In this document: positions 48,923-59,003 of the stretch, piece after piece | Numbering within the stretch: the first letter of the stretch is position 1 | How the letters are laid out: each line of letters begins with the position of its first letter | Source: Actinoplanes teichomyceticus ATCC 31121 | GTDB lineage: Bacteria > Actinomycetota > Actinomycetes > Mycobacteriales > Micromonosporaceae | Length of the DNA stretch: 64,000 bases | Assembly: GCF_003711105.1 (NCBI RefSeq) | Contig: NZ_CP023865.1 | Coordinates: 7,299,001-7,363,000 of the forward strand | Direction: 5' to 3' | The notes under the pieces: generated by a model | Told to the model about the DNA's origin: nothing | Databases searched by the model: none | Seen by the model: the letters and a program-made list of their open reading frames with translations, nothing else | Position numbers and translations under genes: made by a program

Positions 48923-49102
48923 TGACCTGAGGCCCGAGCCCCGGACCCCACGCGCCGGGGGCCGCCCCCGGACCCTCGCGGTGAACCGATTCTCGGCATC
49001 CTCCCGGCCCCGGGTTTCCCGGCCGACGGCCTCCACCGGACCGGCGGCCCCGGCCGGCCGCGGACCCACCGGGCCGGCGGCGCGGGTGACGCCGGCCGGT
49101 GG

Positions 49103-49717
49103 CTACTTCTGGTCGGGGATCCTGCTGAACGTGTCCGGGACCGGCAGGGAGGCCCAGCGCGACATCGGCCAGTAGATGGCGAACGCGCGCCCGGCGACCC
49201 GGTCCACCGGCACGGTGCCCTGGTCGCTGTCCAGGTGGACACGGGAGTCCGCGGAGTCGGAGCGGTGGTCGCCCATCACGAACAACCGGCCCGCCGGGAC
49301 GGTCACGTCGAACTCCTCCTCGGACGGGGCGTCGCCGGGGTAGAGGTAGTTCTCGTCGAGCGGCTGCCCGTTCACGGTGATCCGCTTCTGGCTGTCGCAG
49401 CAGACCACGTGGTCGCCGCCGACCCCGATCACCCGTTTGATGTACTCCTGCTCGCTGGGCCCGCGGCCCCAGCCGACCGGCGGCTCGAAGACCACGATCT
49501 CCCCGCGGCGCGGATCACGGAACCGGTAGATCGCCTTGTTCACCAGCACCTTGTCGTCGAGGAGCAGGGTCTCCTCCATCGACCCGGACGGGATGTAGAA
49601 GGTCTGCACCAGGAACGTGCGCACACCGGCGGCCACCACCACCGCCACGATGAGCAGCACCAGGAACTCGAACGGCTTCGACCGCGGGAAGCGGCGACCG
49701 TTGATCTTGTCGGGCAC
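49103..49717 (-). CDS. lepB: signal peptidase I
   Basis: This membrane serine protease removes signal peptides from Sec and Tat substrates. The 204-residue protein has a single membrane segment (about 16-36), the nucleophile Ser46 in PSGSMEETL, the general base Lys94 in EYIKRVIGVGGD, and GDHRSDSADSR near the C-terminus. The GTG start at 49717 follows TACGCT plus 6 nt, without a ribosome binding site. Actinobacteria usually have several paralogs, and which one this is cannot be told. Confidence 0.95.
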   Translation of the reverse strand: MPDKINGRRFPRSKPFEFLVLLIVAVVVAAGVRTFLVQTFYIPSGSMEETLLLDDKVLVNKAIYRFRDPRRGEIVVFEPPVGWGRGPSEQEYIKRVIGVGGDHVVCCDSQKRITVNGQPLDENYLYPGDAPSEEEFDVTVPAGRLFVMGDHRSDSADSRVHLDSDQGTVPVDRVAGRAFAIYWPMSRWASLPVPDTFSRIPDQK

Positions 49718-49729
49718 GGCCGGAGCGTA
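49718..49729 (-). promoter_or_regulatory. leaderless -10 box of lepB
   Basis: TACGCT (49724-49729, minus strand) plus 6 nt leads to GTG 49717. Confidence 0.55.
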
Positions 49730-49779
49730 CCGCAGCCGAGCATGCCGGGGCGGGACACGAAGCCCTTCCCCGGCTGATT

Positions 49780-52347
49780 TCAGGCAAGCCGGACGTCGGC
49801 GCGCAGCGGGCCACCGGCCGGATCGGTGCTCACCTCACGCACCACGCCGGCCGCCCGCACATCCGCGCTGACCAGCTCGAACGCCCGCACCTCGGCCTCC
49901 GTGCCGCAGATCGTCAGCCGGGCCACCGCGGTCCGCATCGACTGCTTGGCCGCGGATTTCGACCTTCGTATCTCGCCCAGCACGGTGCCGGCCAGCGCCA
50001 GCAGCGTGGCCGGCGCGGCCGGGTCGAGCGCGGCGGCGAACTCGTCCGGGGCCGGCCACGGCGCGCGGTGCACCGAGCCGTCCTGCCACCACGCCCAGGC
50101 CTCCTCGGTCACGAACGGCAGCATCGGCGCGAACAGCCGCAGCAGCGCCCGCAGGGCGAGCGCCAGCGCGGCGTGCGCCGACCGCGCCCCACAGGTGTCC
50201 GCCCCGGCGTACGCCCGCTCCTTGACCAGCTCCAGGTAGTCGTCGCAGAACGTCCAGAAGAACTGCTCGGTGCGCTCCAGGGCGCGGGCGTAGTCGTACG
50301 CCTCGAAGTGCATGGTGGCGTCGGCGACCACCGCGGCGAGCTGCGCCAGCATGGCCCGATCGAGCGGCTCGGTGACGTCGGCGGCGCCCAGATCCGCCCC
50401 CGAGCCGACGCCGAAGCGCAGCACGAACCGGCTGGCGTTGAGGATCTTGAGGGCGAGCCGGCGGCCGACCCTCATCTGCCCGGTGTCGAACGCGGTGTCG
50501 GTGCCCGGCCGGCCGCTGACCGCCCAGTACCGGACCGCGTCCGAGCCGTACTCCTCCAGCAGCGCCATCGGGGTGACGGTGTTGCCCTTGGATTTCGACA
50601 TCTTCTTGCGGTCCGGGTCGAGGATCCAGCCGGAGAGCAGCGCGGTGTGCCACGGCAGGCCACCGAACTCCTGGTGCGCGCGCAGCACGGTGGCGAACAG
50701 CCAGGTCCGGATGATCTCGTGGGCCTGCGGGCGCAGATCCATCGGGAAGACCCGGGCGAACAGGTCGTCGTCCAGGCCCCACCGGCCGGCGATCTCCGGG
50801 GTCAGCGAGGAGGTCGCCCAGGTGTCCATGACGTCCGGGTCGCCGGTGAAGCCGCCCGGACGGTCCCGCTGCTCGGGCCGGTATCCGGGTGGGGTGTCGC
50901 TGCTCGGGTCGACCGGCAGCGCGGCCTCGTCCGGGGTGATCGGGGACGTGTGGTCCGGCCGGCCGGCCGCGTCCAGCGGGTACCACACCGGGAACGGCAC
51001 GCCGAAGAAGCGCTGCCGGCTGATGATCCAGTCGCCGGCCAGGCCCGCCACCCAGTTCTCGTACCGGCTCCGCATGAAGCCCGGCGACCAGGTCATCTCC
51101 CGGCCCCGCTCAAGCAGGGCGGAACGCAGCGCGGCGTCCCGGCCACCGTTGCGGATGTACCACTGCCGGGTCGTGACGATCTCCAGCGGCCGGTCACCCT
51201 TCTCGTAGAACTTGACCTGCTGCACGGTCGGGCGCGGCTCGCCGTCCAGGGCGCCGGCCGCCCGCAGCAGCTCGACCATCCGCTCCCGGGCCGCGAAGGC
51301 GGTCCGGCCGGCCAGCTCGGCGTAGGCGGACTCGGGGACCCCGGCCGGGGGCCGCGCCAGCAGCCGGCCGTCGCGGCCCATCACCGGACGGGTCGGCAGG
51401 TCCAGCTCACGCCACCAGATCACGTCGGTGAGGTCGCCGAAGGTGCAGATCATCGCGATGCCGGAGCCCTTGTCCGGCTGCGCGAGCGGGTGCGCCCGGA
51501 TCGGCACCTGGACCCCGAAGACCGGGGTGACCGCGACCGTGCCGACCAGGTGCCGGTAGCGCTCGTCGTCCGGGTGGGCGACCAGCGCCACGCAGGCCGG
51601 CAGCAGCTCCGGCCGGGTCGTCTCGATGTGCACCGCGCCGCCGCCGGCCAGACCGAACGCCAGCCGGTGGTACGCGCCCTGCCGTTCCCGGTCCTCCAGC
51701 TCGGCCTGGGCGACCGCGGTGCGGAACGACACGTCCCACAGCGTCGGCGCGTCGGCCAGGTACGCCTCGCCGCGCGCCAGGTTGCGCAGGAAAGCCCGCT
51801 GCGAGATGGTCCGGCTGGCGTCGTCGATCGTGCTGTACCGCAGCGACCAGTCGACGGAGAGCCCCAGCTGGCGCCACAGGTCCTCGTACGCCTGCTCGTC
51901 GATCGCGGTCAGCCGCTGGCAGAGCTCGACGAAGTTGCGCCGGGAGACGTGCAGCGGCCGGCTCGGCGGGGTCGGCGGCGGGGTGAAGTCCGGGTCGTAC
52001 GGCAGCGACGGGTCGCACTGCACCCCGTAGTGGTTCTGCACCCGGCGCTCGGTGGGCAGGCCGTTGTCGTCCCACCCCATCGGGTAGAACACCGCCCGGC
52101 CGGTCATCCGCCGGTAACGTGCCACCGCGTCCGTGTGGGTGTACGAGAACACGTGCCCCACGTGCAGTGACCCGCTCACCGTGGGCGGCGGGGTGTCGAT
52201 GGAGAACACCCGTGACCGTGGCGCCGACCGGTCGAACGCGTAGGTCTCCCGCCGCGCCCATACCCCGCGCCACTTCCGCTCGATCCCGTCGAGGGTCGGC
52301 CTGTCGGGCACGGGGGTCCGCGGCAGCGCGGATGCGGCGTCGGTCAT
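49780..52347 (-). CDS. valS: valyl-tRNA synthetase without C-terminal coiled coil
   Basis: A class I synthetase of 855 residues with HIGH variant SGSLHVGHVFSYTHTD, an editing domain (VHIETTRPELLPACVALVAHPDD), KMSKS as KKMSKSKGN, and a helical anticodon domain. It stops shortly after that domain and lacks the charged C-terminal coiled-coil arm of E. coli-type ValRS. The DWSLRYSTIDD and MDTWATSSLTP stretches resemble the archaeal/Rickettsia-type lineage. It could be a second copy or a replacement, and only a genome search can tell. The ATG has TAGGGT 6 nt upstream and no leader. Confidence 0.93.
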   Translation of the reverse strand: MTDAASALPRTPVPDRPTLDGIERKWRGVWARRETYAFDRSAPRSRVFSIDTPPPTVSGSLHVGHVFSYTHTDAVARYRRMTGRAVFYPMGWDDNGLPTERRVQNHYGVQCDPSLPYDPDFTPPPTPPSRPLHVSRRNFVELCQRLTAIDEQAYEDLWRQLGLSVDWSLRYSTIDDASRTISQRAFLRNLARGEAYLADAPTLWDVSFRTAVAQAELEDRERQGAYHRLAFGLAGGGAVHIETTRPELLPACVALVAHPDDERYRHLVGTVAVTPVFGVQVPIRAHPLAQPDKGSGIAMICTFGDLTDVIWWRELDLPTRPVMGRDGRLLARPPAGVPESAYAELAGRTAFAARERMVELLRAAGALDGEPRPTVQQVKFYEKGDRPLEIVTTRQWYIRNGGRDAALRSALLERGREMTWSPGFMRSRYENWVAGLAGDWIISRQRFFGVPFPVWYPLDAAGRPDHTSPITPDEAALPVDPSSDTPPGYRPEQRDRPGGFTGDPDVMDTWATSSLTPEIAGRWGLDDDLFARVFPMDLRPQAHEIIRTWLFATVLRAHQEFGGLPWHTALLSGWILDPDRKKMSKSKGNTVTPMALLEEYGSDAVRYWAVSGRPGTDTAFDTGQMRVGRRLALKILNASRFVLRFGVGSGADLGAADVTEPLDRAMLAQLAAVVADATMHFEAYDYARALERTEQFFWTFCDDYLELVKERAYAGADTCGARSAHAALALALRALLRLFAPMLPFVTEEAWAWWQDGSVHRAPWPAPDEFAAALDPAAPATLLALAGTVLGEIRRSKSAAKQSMRTAVARLTICGTEAEVRAFELVSADVRAAGVVREVSTDPAGGPLRADVRLA

Positions 52348-52359
52348 CCAGCGACCCTA
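52348..52359 (-). promoter_or_regulatory. leaderless -10 box of valS
   Basis: TAGGGT (52354-52359, minus strand) plus 6 nt leads to ATG 52347. It leaves no room for a T-box leader. Confidence 0.55.
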
Positions 52360-52468
52360 GCCCGTCGTCCGGCGTCCACAACGAGCACCGCGGGCTTTGG
52401 ACCCGAACGACTATCGCCGCAGCTGAACGCCTTGTTTTCATCGAAGCCCGGGAAAGCGAGGAGGACTC

Positions 52469-54223
<1,755 letters not shown>

Positions 54224-54237
54224 GACCCGGCGCGCGG

Positions 54238-55869
54238 TCAGAGCGGCAGGACCACCGCGGACGGCCGGCCGCCGGCCAGGCAGGTGATCGACATCCGGTA
54301 CCGGCTGAATCCCCGGACGAACACCACCGACGCGGTGAGCCCGGGGCCCGGATCGACGTGCTCCACCTCGTACCCCTCGGCCGGCTCCCAGTCGATCACC
54401 CGGGCGTTCCCCGACTCGCAGACCACGTGGACCGCGCCGCCGCGCGACTGCAGGCGGGTCCCCTCCGGAGCGGCCGAGCTCGGCGGCACCGCGGCGCTGG
54501 AGACCGGCGCCGACGAGGGGGCCGCCGGCGACGGCGACGCCGGGACGTCCACACTGGCCGGGACGGAGCTGATCAGCACGGTCGGATGCCGGGGGTTGCG
54601 GGTGGCGGTGGGGGTCGGCGACGCGGCGGCCGGCCGGCTCGCCGGGCCGGTCGAGCCCCGGACCGGTGGGCTGCTCGCCGGGGCGGCCCGCGGCGGCGGC
54701 GCGGGCGCGGATTCACCCTCGCGGGTGAACAGGGACGCGACCAGGACGAGCACCGCGGCCGCCAGCGCGCCACCGGCGAGCAGCCGCCCGCGGCCGCTTC
54801 CCGGTACGCGGCGCGCCACCCCGGCCGGCGGCGTCCCCGGCCCGGCCGCGGGCAGCACCCGGGTCTCCTCGTCGAACCGGGTCGGCCGCAGTGGACCGGC
54901 GCTGTCCACCGTCGCCGGCACGGACGGTGGCGCGGGCGCGGGGCCCGGTGGTGGCCCGGGCAGCGGCGCGCGGACCGGGGCGCGGACCGCCGCGGCCTCC
55001 GCGGCGTCGCCGAGCACCGCCGACACCTCGGCGGCGTCCGGCCGGTCCGCCGGGTCCTTGGCCAGGCAGCGGCCGACCAGGTCGGCGACGGCCGGGGGCA
55101 CGCCGGGCAGCGCGGGCATCGGGGCCGGCTCGACGTACATGTGCGCGCTGAGCATCTGCGTGGTGGTCTCCACCGTCCACGGCGACTCGTCGGCGAGCAG
55201 GCGGTAGAGCAGCACACCGAGCGCGTACACGTCGGAGGCCGGCTCGATCGCGCCACCGGTCAGGCGCTCCGGCGCCAGATAGGCGGGGGTGCCGAGCAGG
55301 CCCTCCTCCGGCTCGGCCGGACCGGCCGCCGCGGCGATGCCGAAGTCCACCACCTTGGCGCCGGCCGCGGTGACCATCACGTTGGCCAGCTTGATGTCCC
55401 GGTGCACCAGGCCGTCCCCGTGCGCGGCGGCCAGCGCGGCGGCCACCTCGCCACCGATCCGGAATACCCGCCGCGGTGGAATCGGCCCGTGCGACACCCG
55501 CTGTTGCAGGGTCGGCCCGTTGATCAATTCCATGACGACGTACGGAACCCGGGTCCCGTCCTCGTCGGATTCCCCGAAGTCGTAGATCTGCGCGATGTTC
55601 GGATGCGAGAGGATGGCCGCGGCACGTGCCTCGTGGAGAATCCGCGCGCGGAAGCGTTCGTCACCGGCGTACCGTCCGGCCAGCACCTTCACCGCCACCG
55701 GGCGGTCCAGCACCTCGTCGGCGGCACGCCAGACCACGGCCATCCCGCCGCGGCCGAGCTCGTGCAGCAGGCGGTACCGGCCTCCGAGTTTGCGTCCCTC
55801 GTCCACGCGAGGCAGTTTGCCGAAATGCGCGCCGATTCGCACATCCGAAGTCCCGCGAATGCCATTCAC
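54238..55869 (-). CDS. Ser/Thr protein kinase with extracellular domain
   Basis: The 543-residue PknB-class receptor kinase has the Gly-rich loop GRGGMAVVW (39-47), Lys61, HRDIKLANV (156-164), DFG (175-177) and the APE-like LAPERL. A Pro/Ala-rich juxtamembrane region leads to a membrane segment near 355-378. Outside is a Pro/Ser/Thr-rich linker and a small C-terminal domain with two Cys (CESGNARVI and SITCLAGG) that may form a disulphide. There are no PASTA repeats. GTG 55869 is the assumed start. A GTG 27 nt downstream is possible. Confidence 0.9.
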   Translation of the reverse strand: MNGIRGTSDVRIGAHFGKLPRVDEGRKLGGRYRLLHELGRGGMAVVWRAADEVLDRPVAVKVLAGRYAGDERFRARILHEARAAAILSHPNIAQIYDFGESDEDGTRVPYVVMELINGPTLQQRVSHGPIPPRRVFRIGGEVAAALAAAHGDGLVHRDIKLANVMVTAAGAKVVDFGIAAAAGPAEPEEGLLGTPAYLAPERLTGGAIEPASDVYALGVLLYRLLADESPWTVETTTQMLSAHMYVEPAPMPALPGVPPAVADLVGRCLAKDPADRPDAAEVSAVLGDAAEAAAVRAPVRAPLPGPPPGPAPAPPSVPATVDSAGPLRPTRFDEETRVLPAAGPGTPPAGVARRVPGSGRGRLLAGGALAAAVLVLVASLFTREGESAPAPPPRAAPASSPPVRGSTGPASRPAAASPTPTATRNPRHPTVLISSVPASVDVPASPSPAAPSSAPVSSAAVPPSSAAPEGTRLQSRGGAVHVVCESGNARVIDWEPAEGYEVEHVDPGPGLTASVVFVRGFSRYRMSITCLAGGRPSAVVLPL

Positions 55870-55928
55870 CTTTCACATTCGACGCCGGGCGCGGATATCG
55901 TCGTGGTTTCCCGGGAAAAGGGGGGCCC

Positions 55929-57581
55929 ATGGCGATCTCGAAAAGGCAGCGACTGGCCGACGCGGCGCTGAGCCGGTTCCTCGGCCGGGCGCCCGCGCTG
56001 CACCGGTACTCGGTACGGCCGGTGCGGACCCCGATGCGCGACGGCGTCCGGCTGCTCGGCGACCACTTCGTCCCGGACACCGACCGGCCGCGGGGCACCG
56101 TGCTGATCCGCACCCCGTACGGCCGCGGGCTGCCCACCTCGGCGCTGAACGGCCGGTTGTTCGCCGCCCGCGGCTACCACGTGCTGTTGCAGAGCGTGCG
56201 CGGCACGTTCGGCTCGGAGGGCACGTTCCGGCCGATGACCCAGGAGACCGAGGACGGCCAGGACACCGTCGCCTGGCTGCGCGAGCAACCCTGGTTCGAC
56301 GGCCGGCTGGCCACGCTCGGGGCGTCCTACCTGGGCTGGACCCAGTGGACACTGCTGCAGGACCCGCCACCCGAGCTGCGTACCGCGGTCGTCCACGTCG
56401 CCCCGCACGACTTCCGCGAGGCGGTGTGGGGGACCGGCTCGTTCACCCTCGGTGACTTCCTCGGCTGGAGTGACCAGATCGTCCACCAGGAGGGCGGCGG
56501 CCTGCGCCGGGTGATCGACATGGCCACCGCCCCGCGCCGGCTGCGGCCCGCGCTCGGCGGGTTGCCGCTGGCCGCGGCCGCCGAGCCGGTGCTGCGCGGG
56601 CGGGCGCCGTGGTACCCCGAGTGGGTCGGGCACCCGGACGGCGACGACCCGTGGTGGGCGCCGTACCGGGCGGGCGCCGCGCTGACCAACGCGACCGTCC
56701 CGATCCTGCTGATCGGCGGCTGGCAGGACCTGTTCCTGGACCAGACCCTGCAGCAGTACGAGACGCTGCACGCCCGCGGCGTCGACGTGGCGCTGACCGT
56801 CGGCCCGTGGACACACCTGCAGGTCGGGCTGCACGCGGCCGGCCTGGTCGCCCGGGAGAGCCTGGCCTGGCTCGACCAGCACCTGGCGGGCGGGCCGGCG
56901 GCGCGCAGGTCACCCGTACGGGTGCACCGGACCGGCGAGCGCGCCTGGCACGACCTGCCCGGGTGGCCGCCCCCGTCCGAGCCGGCCACCTTCCACCTGC
57001 GGGCCGGGCGCCGGCTGACCACCACCGCGCCGGACGCCGCGGAGGGCGTCGCCGAGTTCCGCTACGACCCGGCGGACCCGACACCGTCGCTGGGCGGCCG
57101 CACCCTGACCGGCTCGGCGGGGGTGAGGGACAACCGGCCGCTGGAGGCGCGTCCGGACGTGCTCACGTTCACCACCGATCCGCTGCCCACCGCGGTGGAC
57201 GTGATCGGCGCGCCGGTGCTCGACCTCACCCTCGCGGTGGACAACCCGTACGCCGACGTGTTCGTCCGGCTCTGCGACGTCGACCCGCGCGGCCGGTCGT
57301 ACAACTTCTCCGACCAGCACCGGCGTCTCGACCCGGGCGTCCCGGCGGGCCAGCCGCAGCGGCTCACGCTCACCCTGGACCCGTGCTTCCACCGGCTGCT
57401 CGCCGGGCACCGGCTGCGGCTGCAGATCTCCGGTGGCGCGTTCCCGCGCTTCGCCCGCAATCCGGGCACCGGCGGCGCGGGCCTGGCCGCCGCCCGGCAC
57501 ACCGTCCACGTCGCCCGGTCCCGGCTCACCCTGCCGGTCGCCGCGCCGGCCCCGCTGCCGGACGCCGCCGTCATCGGATGA
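55929..57581 (+). CDS. CocE/NonD family alpha/beta hydrolase
   Basis: The 550-residue enzyme is of the X-Pro dipeptidyl-peptidase S15/cocaine esterase class. The catalytic triad is readable as Ser133 in GASYLG, Asp266 in GGWQDLF and His295 in GPWTHLQ. It has an N-terminal hydrolase domain and a C-terminal jelly-roll (XPD_C) domain from about 340. It may hydrolyse esters, beta-lactam amides or proline peptides. No signal peptide is seen. AAGGGGGG lies upstream of the ATG. It is divergent from the kinase gene with a 59-nt gap. Confidence 0.9.
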   Translation: MAISKRQRLADAALSRFLGRAPALHRYSVRPVRTPMRDGVRLLGDHFVPDTDRPRGTVLIRTPYGRGLPTSALNGRLFAARGYHVLLQSVRGTFGSEGTFRPMTQETEDGQDTVAWLREQPWFDGRLATLGASYLGWTQWTLLQDPPPELRTAVVHVAPHDFREAVWGTGSFTLGDFLGWSDQIVHQEGGGLRRVIDMATAPRRLRPALGGLPLAAAAEPVLRGRAPWYPEWVGHPDGDDPWWAPYRAGAALTNATVPILLIGGWQDLFLDQTLQQYETLHARGVDVALTVGPWTHLQVGLHAAGLVARESLAWLDQHLAGGPAARRSPVRVHRTGERAWHDLPGWPPPSEPATFHLRAGRRLTTTAPDAAEGVAEFRYDPADPTPSLGGRTLTGSAGVRDNRPLEARPDVLTFTTDPLPTAVDVIGAPVLDLTLAVDNPYADVFVRLCDVDPRGRSYNFSDQHRRLDPGVPAGQPQRLTLTLDPCFHRLLAGHRLRLQISGGAFPRFARNPGTGGAGLAAARHTVHVARSRLTLPVAAPAPLPDAAVIG

Positions 57582-57640
57582 GCCGGCGGGCCGGGGCGCC
57601 GGCGCACGGTCGCCGGCCGGGGACGGGCGCCGAGGCCCGC

Positions 57641-57652
57641 TAAGGTCGCGGG
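57641..57652 (+). promoter_or_regulatory. leaderless -10 box
   Basis: TAAGGT at 57641-57646 lies 6 nt before the ATG at 57653. Confidence 0.55.
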
Positions 57653-58111
57653 ATGACAGAAAGCTGGCGGCACCTGCCGCCCCCGGCCCGCCCGGTCGCG
57701 GCGGCCGCCACGGCAGCCGTCGCCGCGGTCCGGGACGGCTCCCCGGACCGGCTCGACCGGGCCGTGGACGACCTCGCCGCGCTGGAGCCGGCGCACACCG
57801 GCCTGATCCTCGGCACCACCGTGCGGTTGCTGCTGGAGGACCGGAACCCGGACGGGCTGACCGCCGACGACGTCCGCGAGGCGCTGGCCCGCTGCGTCCG
57901 GGCGCACCCGGCGGCCGACCCGCAGGTGGTGCTCTGGCTGCTGGCCGGAGCCCTCGGTGTGCTCGACGAGGACGGCGCCGCACCGCCGGAACCGGACGCC
58001 CTGGCCCGCAACGCCGCGCTGCTGATCACCGATCTGCTGGCCGGCCGGGAGATCCGCGCCTGGCTGACCGCCGCGCTGACCGAGATCCAGCACACCCAGC
58101 TCGACGACTGA
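57653..58111 (+). CDS. hypothetical helical protein
   Basis: This 152-residue protein is predicted all-helical and acidic, with Ala/Leu/Asp-rich helices and no membrane segment, signal or Cys. Codon usage is like the neighbours and a leaderless promoter is well placed, so the gene looks real. I recognise no family. It could be a regulator partner or a small structural protein; nothing in the context decides. Confidence 0.65.
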   Translation: MTESWRHLPPPARPVAAAATAAVAAVRDGSPDRLDRAVDDLAALEPAHTGLILGTTVRLLLEDRNPDGLTADDVREALARCVRAHPAADPQVVLWLLAGALGVLDEDGAAPPEPDALARNAALLITDLLAGREIRAWLTAALTEIQHTQLDD

Positions 58112-58263
58112 CCGGCCGAGCCACCGGCCGGCCGTGTTCACGGGCCCACGCGGGGACCGCCGCGAGGGCCCGCGCCGCGTCCGGCCCCCCGCGGCCAGCT
58201 CGTGGCCCCCACGGGCACGTCAGCCGGGCGGTGCACGCGGCCGCCGGCTTCCCGCCAATAACT

Positions 58264-58300
58264 TTGCAGTGTCTGCAAGTTTTGGCGTAGCCTCGCCGTC
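58264..58300 (+). promoter_or_regulatory. TetR operator dyad and leaderless promoter
   Basis: The dyad TTGCAG-TGT-CTGCAA (58264-58278) is perfect. Its left arm also serves as a -35 box (TTGCAG), 18 nt before TAGCCT (58288-58293), which is 7 nt before the GTG start of the TetR gene. Binding there would repress the regulator and the downstream MFS gene together. Confidence 0.6.
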
Positions 58301-58996
58301 GTGAACCGGGACGACAAGCGCCGCCAGACCCGCCTGGCCCTGATCGGCGCCGCGCTCCGGCTCGCCGACGAGCGCGGCGCCGATCGTGTCACGGTGGACG
58401 AGATCAGCGCCGCGGCCGCGGTCTCCCCCCGGACCTTCTTCAACTACTTCGCCACCAAGGAGGACGCCCTCGTCGGCGATCCCCTGGAGGGCTGCACCGA
58501 CACCCGGCGGCTGCTGCTCGCCGCCCCGCCCGGCCCCGCGCTGGCCGCGGTCCAGGCCGCGCTCACCCCGGCGGTCCGGCAGATCCAGGACGACCGGGAG
58601 CTGTGGCTGCTCCGGCTGCGGGTGATCATGAACAATCCGCAGCTGCTCCCCCGGCTGGCCGCCGCCGCGGCGACCGCCGAGCACGAGATGACCGCGGCCA
58701 TCGCGGAACGCCTGCGGCTGCCGGCCGATCACGCGTACCCGCCGGTGCTGGCCGCCGCCACCGGCGCCGCTCTGCGCGTCGCGATGATGCGCTGGGCCGC
58801 GGCCGCGCAGCCGCCCGCGGCCGTACCGGAAAGCGCCGCCGCCGCGACCGCGACCGACCCGGAACGCGGCGCGGCCGACCCCGAACGCGGCGCGACCGAC
58901 CCCGAACGCGGCGCGACCGCGCGCACCCTTGCCGAGCACGTGCACGAGGCCTTCGGCATGATCGCCGCCGGCCTGGCCGATCCCGTCACACCCTGA
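58301..58996 (+). CDS. TetR family regulator
   Basis: The 231-residue protein has an N-terminal HTH (TVDEISAAAAVSPRTFFNYFATKEDAL, 31-57) of the AcrR type. A helical ligand domain follows. A stretch of three DPERGA(A/T) repeats lies at 186-206, probably a disordered loop. The next gene is a 14-helix MFS pump 7 nt downstream, so this is a regulator-pump unit. It is likely autoregulated through the dyad overlapping its promoter. Confidence 0.93.
   Translation: MNRDDKRRQTRLALIGAALRLADERGADRVTVDEISAAAAVSPRTFFNYFATKEDALVGDPLEGCTDTRRLLLAAPPGPALAAVQAALTPAVRQIQDDRELWLLRLRVIMNNPQLLPRLAAAAATAEHEMTAAIAERLRLPADHAYPPVLAAATGAALRVAMMRWAAAAQPPAAVPESAAAATATDPERGAADPERGATDPERGATARTLAEHVHEAFGMIAAGLADPVTP
58856..58918. 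repeat. three 21-nt repeats inside the TetR gene
   Basis: Three in-frame units encode DPERGAA, DPERGAT and DPERGAT. They insert 21 residues before the final helices and could vary between strains. Confidence 0.85.
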
Positions 58997-59003
58997 GGAA
59001 CAG

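Noticed and set aside
50068..52170. A 700-codon plus-strand frame opposite valS
   Set aside because: It is a shadow frame of a well-supported synthetase gene.
58112..58263. Additional small gene between 57653 and the TetR gene
   Set aside because: No frame has a credible start signal and host-like codon use. Only GC-rich partial inverted repeats are seen.
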